NCBI GenBank assembly: GCA_031271975.1
Contig: JAISUR010000037.1
Location: 1-64,000 of the forward strand
Reading direction: 5' to 3'
Source: Propionibacteriaceae bacterium
Lineage (GTDB): Bacteria > Actinomycetota > Actinomycetes > Propionibacteriales > Propionibacteriaceae
Length of the DNA: 64,000 bases
Below are positions 55,605 through 64,000 of this stretch, in pieces. The notes under the pieces were generated by a model, which ran no database searches, was not told where the DNA came from, and worked only from the letters and a program-made list of their open reading frames with translations. Each line of letters starts with the position of its first letter. Position 1 is the stretch's first letter. A program made the position numbers and the translations under genes.

Positions 55605-56360
55605 TCACCGGTAGGAGATGGGCTCCAAACCACGTTGCACGGCCATCTTCTGGTACTCGGCCAAGTCGGCGTCAGCCGGCGTCTCGAACCCTGCCGGCGT
55701 AGGCTTGCCCAACGCCTCGTATTTTGCGAAGCCGAGCTTGTGGTAGGGGAGGAATTCAAGTTTCGCACTGGGGCAGGCGTCGGCCAAGATGTCCAGCATG
55801 CGGGTGATCGTCTCGCTGTCGGCGTTCACGCCTGCGATCACTGGGATGCGGACCACGTAGTCGGCGCCCGATTCGCGCACGTGGCGCAGGTTTTCCAGCA
55901 CCAAGTCGAGCGGTCGCCCGGTCCAGCGCAGGTGCGCGGCGGGGTCGGGGTGTTTGAAGTCCATGAAGATCTGATCCATCTTCGCCAGCACGTCGGCCAC
56001 GTCGAGGTAGGAGAACGTCCCGCAAGTCTCGATGGCCAGCCCCACGCCGGCGTCATACAGCGGCCCAGCCAGTGCCCGCAGAAAGCCCGTCTGGAACGTC
56101 GGCTCTCCGCCGGAGAACGTCACACCGCCACCCGAGACGCGTAGAAATGGCAGTTGGCGCAACACTTGGCTGACGACCTCGTCCACGCTCATCAGCTTGG
56201 TCATCGGGTTGCGCAACGAGCCGCCCTCCGGATTCGCGCACCACGGGCAGCGCATCGCGCAGCCGGCCAGGAAGATGGTGGTGCGGATGCCATCGCCGTC
56301 GTTGACGGAGAAGTTCTGGATGTTCATCACCCAGCCGGAGCTGGGGTCAGAACTCGGCAT
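55605..56360 (-). CDS. Glycyl radical enzyme activating enzyme (radical SAM)
   Basis: A 251-residue activase that uses S-adenosylmethionine and a [4Fe-4S] cluster to place a radical on the partner's glycine. The cluster motif is C-x3-C-x2-C in LAGCAMRCPWCANPEGG (about 32-48). Other family features are NDGDGIRTT at the start, GGGVTFSGGEPTFQTGF in the SAM site, and IFMDFKHPD. No ferredoxin-type insertion with extra Cys clusters is present, so it is of the short, pyruvate formate-lyase type. ATG 56360 is taken, with an in-frame ATG at 56327 as alternative; it overlaps the enzyme gene by 14 bases, so the two are coupled. Confidence 0.9.
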   Translation of the reverse strand: MPSSDPSSGWVMNIQNFSVNDGDGIRTTIFLAGCAMRCPWCANPEGGSLRNPMTKLMSVDEVVSQVLRQLPFLRVSGGGVTFSGGEPTFQTGFLRALAGPLYDAGVGLAIETCGTFSYLDVADVLAKMDQIFMDFKHPDPAAHLRWTGRPLDLVLENLRHVRESGADYVVRIPVIAGVNADSETITRMLDILADACPSAKLEFLPYHKLGFAKYEALGKPTPAGFETPADADLAEYQKMAVQRGLEPISYR

Positions 56361-58716
56361 GTTCGGTCCGGGCGATGATGGCGTCCTGCATCGAGCGGGA
56401 AAGGTTGACGAACTGCGTCGAGTATCCGGCGACGCGCACCAACAGGTCGCGGTACTGCTCCGGGTGTGCTTGGGCCTGACGCAACACCTGCGACGAGATG
56501 GTGTTGAACTGCACGTGGAAGGCGCCCAAGGCGAAGAACGTCTGGATCATGGCGCCCAGGTTTGCCTGGCCGCGCTTCGTGGCGACCAGTTCGTGGTTGA
56601 GCCGCAGGTTCAGCAGTGTCCCGCCGGAATGGATCTCCTGGTTGACCTTCGCCGCCGAGCGCATCGCGGCCAGCGGGGTTGAGCAGTCGCTACCGACGTA
56701 AGGCGAAACGCCCTCGCTGGAAGGGTCGCCGCCACGCCGGCCACAAGGGGTCGCGCCCAAGACGCGGCCCATCGGGATGTAGTTGGAGATGCCCATGAAC
56801 GCGGTGTTGAACGGATTTCCGAACACGTCGCGGTATTGGTGGATTTCGCGGTAGTACCAGTTGGCGATCTCGATGGCGAGCGTGTCTACGTAGTCGTCGT
56901 CGTTGCCGTACTTGGGCGCGACCAGGGCGCTTTGGCGCAGTTCCTCGAAGCCGTCCCAGTCGGCGCGCAGCGCCGCGCAGAGTTCTGCGAGGGTGGTGGT
57001 CCGGTCGTCGAACACGAGCTTGCGGATGGCTGCCAGCGAGTTGGCCACGACCGCCAGCCCAATGCCGGTGATCACCGGGCCGACGTTGTACTTCGCCCCG
57101 CCTTGGCTGAGGTCGCGCCCCGAGGCCAGGCATTCCTCGATGGTGGCCGAGAGGAAGGGCCGCGGGACGAGTTCTTGGTGCAGTTTCTGCGCCACGAGCG
57201 TCGCGGTGATGGAGTGCCGGCAAAGGTTGGCGAACTGGCGGAAGAACGCCTCCTTGACTTCGTCGAACGTCGCGAAGTTGGACGCCGCCCGCTCCGGCAG
57301 CCCCATCAGTTCGCCGGTGAGCAGCGAGCGGCCTTCGTTCAGCGCGTATTCCAGCGCCGAACCGAAGTTCACGTTGACGGCGGCCGTCCACTCGCCGGTC
57401 TTGCGGAAATGGGGCACCACGCAGCCGCAGTTGTTCCAATCCTTGGCGTCCTGCGGCTCATAGCCCGCGTTCAGCAGCATTTGGTAGCCGACGGCGTCGT
57501 TGTGGATGGCGGGAAAGCCCGTCCCCTTGCTGACCAACTCGGTCACCGCGCCCAAGAACTCGGGCGGGCAGTCCTGGTGGACGCGGACGGACAGGCCCGG
57601 CTGATGGGTGCGGGTCTCCTCGGTAGCCTTGAGCGCCAGGTAGGTGACCGCGTTGGTGGCGTCCAGGCCTTCGCGCGTCTTGCCGCCAACCGTCAAGTTT
57701 TGGAACTGGTTATATCCGGCGAAATAGTCCGCCGTATTGGCTGAGATGGTCCACACCCACTCGGAGAGTTTCAGCCACAGGCAGTCGACCAGTTCCTGGG
57801 CCTGGGCTTCGTTCAGGCGGCCCGCCTGGATGTCGGCCTCGTAATAGGGGGCCATGTATTGGTCGAAGCGGCCCGGGTTGAGGGCGAGTGGGTTCTCCGA
57901 CAGGATGCCGCCGAGCTGGGTGAACCACACGAATTGCAGCGCCTCGTGGAAGGTCTTCGGCGGATTGGCGGGGACGTTGCGGCAGTTCTGGGCGATGGCG
58001 CGCAACTCTTCCCGGCGTACGGGGTCGGCCTCGGCAGCGGCCAGCTTCTCGGCCTCGTCGGCGTAGCGGTTGGCGAAGCGGACGATGCCCTCGGCGGCCA
58101 GGATCACGGACCGGTAGAAGTCGGCCTTGTCGAGGCTGTCGGCGTCGGTGTCGCCCAGGGCCGCAAGCTTGGCCCGCGCCTCGGCGGCCACACCGCCGAA
58201 CCCTTTGGCGAACAGCACGTCCTGGTAGTCGGGCGTGACTTCGCCGACGGCCTGCCGCCACTTCGAGTCGTTGTCCACGATGCCGGTGTCCACAACTATC
58301 TTGGCGGTTTCGGCGGGCACGCGGGCCAGAAACGCCTCTTCGAGTGACTGGCCCTTCCAGTAGGGGAAGATGTGCTCGCGGACGAACGCGCGCTGCTCAG
58401 CGGTCATGACGTAGGGGTCTTGCGGGCGGGTGTCGAAGTGGTCCATCTCGCGGTCGACCCACAGCCACGAGTATTCGGGGGTCAGGATGCCGCACTTGCG
58501 GAATTCGCCGATTGCCCCCACGATCAGCTCGCCTTCGAAAATGTTTACCGGCAGCAGGTCGCAGCAGTCGTAGAACGCCTGCGCCCGGCGGATCGCGATT
58601 GGTTGGCCCTCGGTCCGCTGGTGCGACTGCGTCCAGATCAGCGCGCGCTGATACGAAATACAGGGCTTAGCTTCGACGTAATTGCGGCGGATAGCCTCGA
58701 CTCGCTCGGTCAACAT
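56347..58716 (-). CDS. Glycyl radical enzyme of unassigned reaction
   Basis: 789 residues of the pyruvate formate-lyase superfamily. The radical glycine is Gly764 in LLVRVAGYSTQFVNLS, followed by the short C-terminal end. The catalytic Cys is Cys432 in NNCGCVVPHFRK, with Cys430 two residues before it. Dehydratase and decarboxylase members known to me have C-x-E here; this protein has C-V-V, closer to the C-V-S-P of pyruvate formate-lyase but without its adjacent Cys pair. Its substrate is therefore unknown. ATG 58716 follows GGAGGA, and TAGAAT (58746-58741) is a probable -10. It is oxygen-sensitive by mechanism. Gene order is enzyme then activase, with a divergent isomerase gene. Confidence 0.85.
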   Translation of the reverse strand: MLTERVEAIRRNYVEAKPCISYQRALIWTQSHQRTEGQPIAIRRAQAFYDCCDLLPVNIFEGELIVGAIGEFRKCGILTPEYSWLWVDREMDHFDTRPQDPYVMTAEQRAFVREHIFPYWKGQSLEEAFLARVPAETAKIVVDTGIVDNDSKWRQAVGEVTPDYQDVLFAKGFGGVAAEARAKLAALGDTDADSLDKADFYRSVILAAEGIVRFANRYADEAEKLAAAEADPVRREELRAIAQNCRNVPANPPKTFHEALQFVWFTQLGGILSENPLALNPGRFDQYMAPYYEADIQAGRLNEAQAQELVDCLWLKLSEWVWTISANTADYFAGYNQFQNLTVGGKTREGLDATNAVTYLALKATEETRTHQPGLSVRVHQDCPPEFLGAVTELVSKGTGFPAIHNDAVGYQMLLNAGYEPQDAKDWNNCGCVVPHFRKTGEWTAAVNVNFGSALEYALNEGRSLLTGELMGLPERAASNFATFDEVKEAFFRQFANLCRHSITATLVAQKLHQELVPRPFLSATIEECLASGRDLSQGGAKYNVGPVITGIGLAVVANSLAAIRKLVFDDRTTTLAELCAALRADWDGFEELRQSALVAPKYGNDDDYVDTLAIEIANWYYREIHQYRDVFGNPFNTAFMGISNYIPMGRVLGATPCGRRGGDPSSEGVSPYVGSDCSTPLAAMRSAAKVNQEIHSGGTLLNLRLNHELVATKRGQANLGAMIQTFFALGAFHVQFNTISSQVLRQAQAHPEQYRDLLVRVAGYSTQFVNLSRSMQDAIIARTEHAEF

Positions 58717-58740
58717 ACGTTCCTCCTGGTTGACGCGCCG

Positions 58741-58746
58741 ATTCTA
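58741..58746 (-). promoter_or_regulatory. Candidate -10 of the glycyl radical enzyme operon
   Basis: On the minus strand TAGAAT ends 24 bases before the ATG at 58716, with AGGAGGA between as ribosome-binding site. No clear -35 is seen. On the plus strand TAGCCT (58815-58820) could serve the divergent isomerase gene. Confidence 0.4.
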
Positions 58747-58861
58747 TCGGCTGTGGGTCGCGGCATACCCGTTCCCAGATCCGGGACGCCCGCCGGCCTG
58801 GCAATGGTGTCCAGTAGCCTGACGGCAGGCCGCTTCGGCCGGACCCAATCAGGAGGTACTC

Positions 58862-60292
<1,431 letters not shown>

Positions 60293-60410
60293 GCCACCTG
60301 GGCGAAGCCCAAGCGAGACCGTGCGCAGCCTCACGTCGGGCAGTCCATCGGGCCGCCGCGCTCGCGTCCCTGATCCGCCTAGGCGGCATCGGTTTGTAAC
60401 CTGGCCGGGC

Positions 60411-60423
60411 TACTATCCTCCCA
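60411..60423 (+). promoter_or_regulatory. Candidate leaderless promoter -10 of the GNAT gene
   Basis: TACTAT (60411-60416) lies exactly 6 nt before ATG 60423. The preceding bases have no Shine-Dalgarno-like run (CCTCCC separates them), so this is the clearest leaderless candidate in the window. Confidence 0.55.
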
Positions 60424-61196
60424 TGGCGGATTTGCTTGAGTCGGCCGACGCGGCTGCCCTGCGGTTGGCCGACGCGGCGGGTGTCACCGTGCGGATGCTG
60501 GAGACGGTCGCGGAGTTCAACCAGTCGCTGGCTGTCATGGAGGAAGTTTGGGGGCCGGGATCGGAGTTGGTCGGGCCGGGGTTGATGGTGGCGTTGCGGC
60601 ACACGGACAACTACGTCTCCGGCGCGTTCTCCGGCGGGCGGATGGTGGGCTACTGCGTGGCGTTCCGGTCCGTCGCCGAGGCGGATTGCATCCATTCGCA
60701 TGTCGCCGCCGTGGTCGCCGACCACGTGGGGCGTTCCATCGGCACGGCTTTGAAGTTCCACCAGCGGGCGTGGGCGCTGCGCCACGGCATCAACGTGATC
60801 GAATGGACGTACGACCCACTCATCGCCCGCAACGCCGCCTTCAACCTGATCCGGCTCGGCGCCGAGGCGGAGCAGTATCTGGTCGACTTCTATGGGCCCA
60901 TGGACGACGAGATCAACCGCAATCAACCCTCCGACCGGCTTATGGCCCGCTGGTATTTGGATTCCGATAAGGCCATCGCGGCGGCTTGCGGCAAGCGTTG
61001 CGGCGTGCCGGCCGATCCGGACCTGGCATGGGCGCCGGTTCCACCGGACATCGAGGGCTTGCGCCACACTGACTTGGAGGCGGCCGCCCGCTGGCGTTTT
61101 CAGCTGCGGGAGGCGTTGGCCGGCCCGATGTCCGCCGGCGCCCGCATCGTCGGCTTCGACCCCGCGCGGGGTTACGCGCTCAGAAAGGACGCCTGA
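60423..61196 (+). CDS. COG3375-type GNAT acyltransferase
   Basis: 257 residues of a distinctive GNAT group found beside enolase-superfamily racemases. The acetyl/acyl-CoA fold region is FSGGRMVGYCVAFRSVAEAD (about 62-81), then HSHVAAVVADHVGRSIGTAL with the CoA loop, and WTYDPLIARNAAFNLIRLGA. In Geobacillus-type systems such a protein N-succinylates D-amino acids before the racemase acts. ATG 60423 has no ribosome-binding site but a -10 element 6 nt upstream. TGA and the next ATG share a base, so the two genes are coupled. Confidence 0.82.
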   Translation: MADLLESADAAALRLADAAGVTVRMLETVAEFNQSLAVMEEVWGPGSELVGPGLMVALRHTDNYVSGAFSGGRMVGYCVAFRSVAEADCIHSHVAAVVADHVGRSIGTALKFHQRAWALRHGINVIEWTYDPLIARNAAFNLIRLGAEAEQYLVDFYGPMDDEINRNQPSDRLMARWYLDSDKAIAAACGKRCGVPADPDLAWAPVPPDIEGLRHTDLEAAARWRFQLREALAGPMSAGARIVGFDPARGYALRKDA

Positions 61197-62305
61197 TGAA
61201 ACTCGCCGGTTTTGAATTGCGCCGCGTGGCCATGCCACTGGTGGCGCCGTTCCGGACGTCGTTCGGCACGGAGACCGAACGTGACATCCTGCTCGTGAAG
61301 GCGGTGGGCGACGGCCCGGACGGCTGGGGCGAGTGTGTGGCGATGAGCGACCCGCTCTACTCGTCCGAATACGTTGCCGCCGCCGTGGACGTGATGTGCC
61401 GCTTCCTGATCCCGGCTCTCGGCCAGGCGGGCATTGGCAGCGCGGTGGCCGTCGGCGAGGCATTGGAACCGTTCAAGGGCCACCGCATGTCCAAGGCAGC
61501 TCTGGAGATGGCCGTGTTGGACGCCGAGTTGCGCTTGGAGGAACGCTCGCTGGCCCGCGAGTTGGGATCCGCCGCTGATCGGGTGCCGTGCGGTGTCTCG
61601 GTCGGCATCCACGATTCGATCCCGGCCCTGCTGGACGCCGTCGACGGCTACCTGGGCCAGGGCTATGTGCGGATCAAGCTCAAGATCGAGCCCGGCTGGG
61701 ATGTCGAACCGGTGGCGGCTGTGCGCGAGCGCTTCGGGGACGGCATTCTGCTGCAGGTCGACGCCAACACCGCCTACACGCTGGCCGACACCCGCCAGTT
61801 GGCCAAGCTGGACGCCTTCGACCTGCTGCTGATCGAGCAGCCGCTGCCCGAGGACGACATCCTGGGACACGCCGAGTTGGCGCAACGCGTTTCCACGCCG
61901 ATCTGCCTGGACGAGTCGATCACGTCCGCCCAGGTCGCCGCCGCCGCCATCACCTTGGGCGCCACATCGGTCATCAACATCAAGCCGGGCCGGGTCGGCG
62001 GCTATCTGGAAGCCCGCAAGATCCACGATGTGGCGCGGGCGCACGGCGTGCCGGTGTGGTGCGGCGGCATGTTGGAAACCGGCTTGGGCCGCGCGGCGAA
62101 CATCGCGTTGGCGTCCCTGCCCGGATTCACGCTGCCCGGAGACGTGTCCGCTTCCAGCCGGTTCTGGGCCCGGGACATCACCGAACCTTGGGTCATGGCG
62201 GATGGGCGTTTGACCGTACCGCAGGGTCCCGGCCTGGGCGTGGCACCGCTCCCGGACGTGCTGGACGAGGTTACGACGTGGACCCAGTTTGTGCCGTTGG
62301 CGTGA
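61196..62305 (+). CDS. o-Succinylbenzoate synthase / N-succinylamino acid racemase family enzyme
   Basis: 369 residues of the muconate-lactonising subgroup of the enolase superfamily. The catalytic Lys pair is K-x-K in YVRIKLKIEPGW; metal ligands are Asp in LLQVDANTAYT, Glu in LLLIEQPLPEDD and Asp in PICLDESITSA. The opposite Lys is in VINIKPGRVGG. The family performs either menaquinone-pathway dehydration or racemisation of N-succinylamino acids, often both. With a GNAT partner and no men genes nearby the racemase role is favoured, but this is inference. The desuccinylase that would complete the route is not in the window. The 3' end overlaps the convergent galactosidase gene by 35 bases. 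Confidence 0.85.
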   Translation: MKLAGFELRRVAMPLVAPFRTSFGTETERDILLVKAVGDGPDGWGECVAMSDPLYSSEYVAAAVDVMCRFLIPALGQAGIGSAVAVGEALEPFKGHRMSKAALEMAVLDAELRLEERSLARELGSAADRVPCGVSVGIHDSIPALLDAVDGYLGQGYVRIKLKIEPGWDVEPVAAVRERFGDGILLQVDANTAYTLADTRQLAKLDAFDLLLIEQPLPEDDILGHAELAQRVSTPICLDESITSAQVAAAAITLGATSVINIKPGRVGGYLEARKIHDVARAHGVPVWCGGMLETGLGRAANIALASLPGFTLPGDVSASSRFWARDITEPWVMADGRLTVPQGPGLGVAPLPDVLDEVTTWTQFVPLA

Positions 62306-64000
62306 TCAGGTACAGGTTTGAGCCGAAGTCGCCCAGCATCCGCACCCGGTCGTTGTAGCCGGTTCCCATGAACTGGTTGGCCAGCGGCACGCCGTTGCCC
62401 AACGCCGCTCCGAACACGCGGTAGTCCTCGACGGCGTCGGTGAGCCGGTAGACCTTGTTCACCGCCGTCATGGCCATGCCTTCCGGGTTTAAGCGGATCC
62501 CGATGTGCTTGATCAGTTCCCCGAACCGGGACAGGAAAACGGACTGTTCGCGGGTGCGCAGGCGGTATTCGGTTGCCGGGTCCATACCGGGCACCACGAG
62601 CCGGTCAAGGCCTTCGGCGGCGGTGGCCAGGGTTTGGAAGACGCCGACGATCACCTCTCCGGGCGCGCTCACCGTCCACACGGCTTTGTTGGGCTTGGCG
62701 CCCATCCCGGTGTCGACGCGGCGAAATCGGCCGTACTGGAACGTGGCCCGGTGCTCTTTGTAGAACGCGAGTTGTTCCTTGATTTCTTTGCGCTGCACCG
62801 GCGACAGCATGCGCAGGTCGAGTTCATAGCCCAAGTCGCCGAACGCCGCCACGTTGAACCTGGTGGTCAGCGGAGTGTCGCGCAGCGTCTGCTGGTGCGG
62901 GGCCTCGGAGACATGCGCGCCCATCGTGGATTGCGGGTAGAACAGGCTCAACCCACCTTGTATCTCCAGCCTTTCGACTGGGTCGGTGTCGTCGGACGCC
63001 CAGATCTGCGGCCCGTAGCACAGCATCCCCAAATCGAAGCGGTTGCCGCCGGACGAGCAGCTTTCCAGCAGCACCTGTGGTCGCGGCCCGAAGATACGCC
63101 CCAGCACGTCATACAGGCCCAGCAGATAGCGGTGCTGGAAGCCCGGCGCGTCGGTGTCGGCGAGGTTGCGGTTGTAGTCCCACTTGACGTAAGCAGCCCC
63201 GGTTTCATCGATGACTGCCCCGACGTTCGCCACGATGTAGTCGCGGACCTCCGCGCGGGTGAGGTCGAGCACCAACTGGTTGCGGCCCAGAGTCGGCTCG
63301 CGCCTTGGCGCGGTGATGGCCCAATCCGGGTGCGCGCGGTACAGGTCCGAGTCGGGGTTGGCCATTTCCGGCTCCACCCAGATTCCGAAATCCAGCCCGG
63401 CCTTGCGCACCTGGGCGGCGAAGTGCCCCAGGCCGTTGGGGAATTTGCGCGGGTTCACCGTGTAGTCGCCCAAGCCTTTGGTGTCGTCGTCGCGCTTGCC
63501 GAACCAGCCGTCGTCGAGCACAAACAGCTCGGCTCCCAGGGCCTTGGCCTGCTTGGCAAGCTTCAGGAGTTTCCCGGCGTCGAACGAGAAGAATGTCGCC
63601 TCCCAGTTGTTGTAGACGACCGGACGCGGCCGCCGGGCCCAATACGCGGGCACGATGTGGTCGTTGGCGAAGTCGTGGAAATGCGCCGACGCTCCGCCGT
63701 AACCCGAATCAGAGAACGTCAACACCACCGTGGGCGTGGCCAGCGACTCGCCGGGGGCCAGCGTCCAGCCGAACCCGGCTGGGTTGATTCCGCAGGCCAC
63801 CCGGATCAAATCCTGGCCGGAGCGTTCCACCGCCGTGTAGTGGTTTCCGGAGTAGACCAGGTTGCAGCCGTAGACCCGCCCGTGTTCCTCGGTCGCCCCC
63901 GGTTCGGCGAGCATGACGCCGGGATTGTGCCGGTTGGATGAGGAGCCGGTCGTCGACGAGTTCACCTGGATGCCGTAGCCGATCGGCAGGGCTTGGCGGT
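62271..64000 (-). CDS. Alpha-galactosidase, GH36, N-terminus beyond the window
   Basis: The C-terminal approximately 576 codons of a GH36 enzyme that removes terminal alpha-galactose from raffinose-family sugars or galactomannans. The frame is open to the right edge, so the start lies outside. The nucleophile is the Asp in YVKWDYNRNLAD and the acid/base the second Asp of WASDDTDPVERL, with LFVLDDGWFGKRDDDTKGLG, GIWVEPEMANPDSDLYRAHP and LLESCSSGGNRFDLGML between, all GH36 hallmarks. The usual length is about 700-730 residues, so some 150 are missing. No secretion signal can be judged. The TAA (62273-62271) lies inside the neighbouring gene's end. Confidence 0.92.
   Translation of the reverse strand, partial: RQALPIGYGIQVNSSTTGSSSNRHNPGVMLAEPGATEEHGRVYGCNLVYSGNHYTAVERSGQDLIRVACGINPAGFGWTLAPGESLATPTVVLTFSDSGYGGASAHFHDFANDHIVPAYWARRPRPVVYNNWEATFFSFDAGKLLKLAKQAKALGAELFVLDDGWFGKRDDDTKGLGDYTVNPRKFPNGLGHFAAQVRKAGLDFGIWVEPEMANPDSDLYRAHPDWAITAPRREPTLGRNQLVLDLTRAEVRDYIVANVGAVIDETGAAYVKWDYNRNLADTDAPGFQHRYLLGLYDVLGRIFGPRPQVLLESCSSGGNRFDLGMLCYGPQIWASDDTDPVERLEIQGGLSLFYPQSTMGAHVSEAPHQQTLRDTPLTTRFNVAAFGDLGYELDLRMLSPVQRKEIKEQLAFYKEHRATFQYGRFRRVDTGMGAKPNKAVWTVSAPGEVIVGVFQTLATAAEGLDRLVVPGMDPATEYRLRTREQSVFLSRFGELIKHIGIRLNPEGMAMTAVNKVYRLTDAVEDYRVFGAALGNGVPLANQFMGTGYNDRVRMLGDFGSNLYLITPTAQTGSTS

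Overview
The window is high-GC, gene-dense DNA from an actinobacterium (Actinomycetota). The lineage call rests on several things: a split-subunit transhydrogenase, the rpsP-khpA-rimM-trmD and rplS-lepB-rnhB-DUF2469 blocks, a short adenylate kinase, the hemolysin III/short Z-prenyl synthase/PhoH2 neighbourhood, a DUF3040 gene near mraZ, frequent GTG and TTG starts, and a Bacillus-type three-gene succinate dehydrogenase. A glycyl radical enzyme with its activase means part of the metabolism must run without oxygen, so a facultative or strict anaerobe is likely. There is no rRNA gene or other marker that fixes the genus.

Layout. 1-2688 (minus): pntAA-pntAB-pntB, with pntB running off the left edge. 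2802-11833: rpsO, pnp and ffh interleaved with a GH63-like glycosidase, a GH13 alpha-glucosidase and an amidohydrolase. 12046-22166: the ribosome/RNA-maturation block rpsP-khpA-rimM-trmD and its usual partner rplS-lepB-rnhB-DUF2469, split apart by about 5.8 kb carrying sdhCAB and the remains of an apparent rhamnose locus (headless LacI regulator, 43-codon kinase stump, intact aldolase). 22204-28939: acyl-CoA synthetase, an LRV-type membrane protein, secY-adk-map and an RDD protein. 29006-34196: an overlapping trio (circularly permuted ATP-grasp, alpha-E, transglutaminase) and a membrane protein with a very long Ala/Lys/Glu tail. 34248-41943: hemolysin III, uppS-like, phoH2, DUF3040 and a minus-strand moxR-DUF58-tgpA operon. 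42037-55562: the division/cell-wall (dcw) cluster from the MraZ operator through mraZ-rsmH-ftsL-ftsI-murE-murF-mraY-murD-ftsW-murG-murC-ftsQ. It stops there, and ftsZ is not the next gene. 55605-64000: a glycyl radical enzyme and activase (minus), a divergent FucI/AraA-like isomerase, a GNAT plus enolase-superfamily pair resembling the N-succinylamino acid racemase system, and an alpha-galactosidase cut by the right edge.

How the parts work together. The dcw block makes lipid II precursors (MurE/F/D/C, MraY, MurG) and the septal synthase (FtsW/FtsI/FtsL/FtsQ) from one tightly overlapping operon controlled at an MraZ box with about 10-bp phased repeats. Succinate dehydrogenase and transhydrogenase serve redox balance. 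The glycosidases and sugar isomerase point to a saccharolytic life. Several genes have a TAnnnT -10 element exactly 6 nt before the start codon, suggesting leaderless transcripts. Candidate RNA leaders precede the S15, S16 and L19 genes. I see no transposase, integrase, CRISPR array, tRNA or rRNA gene.
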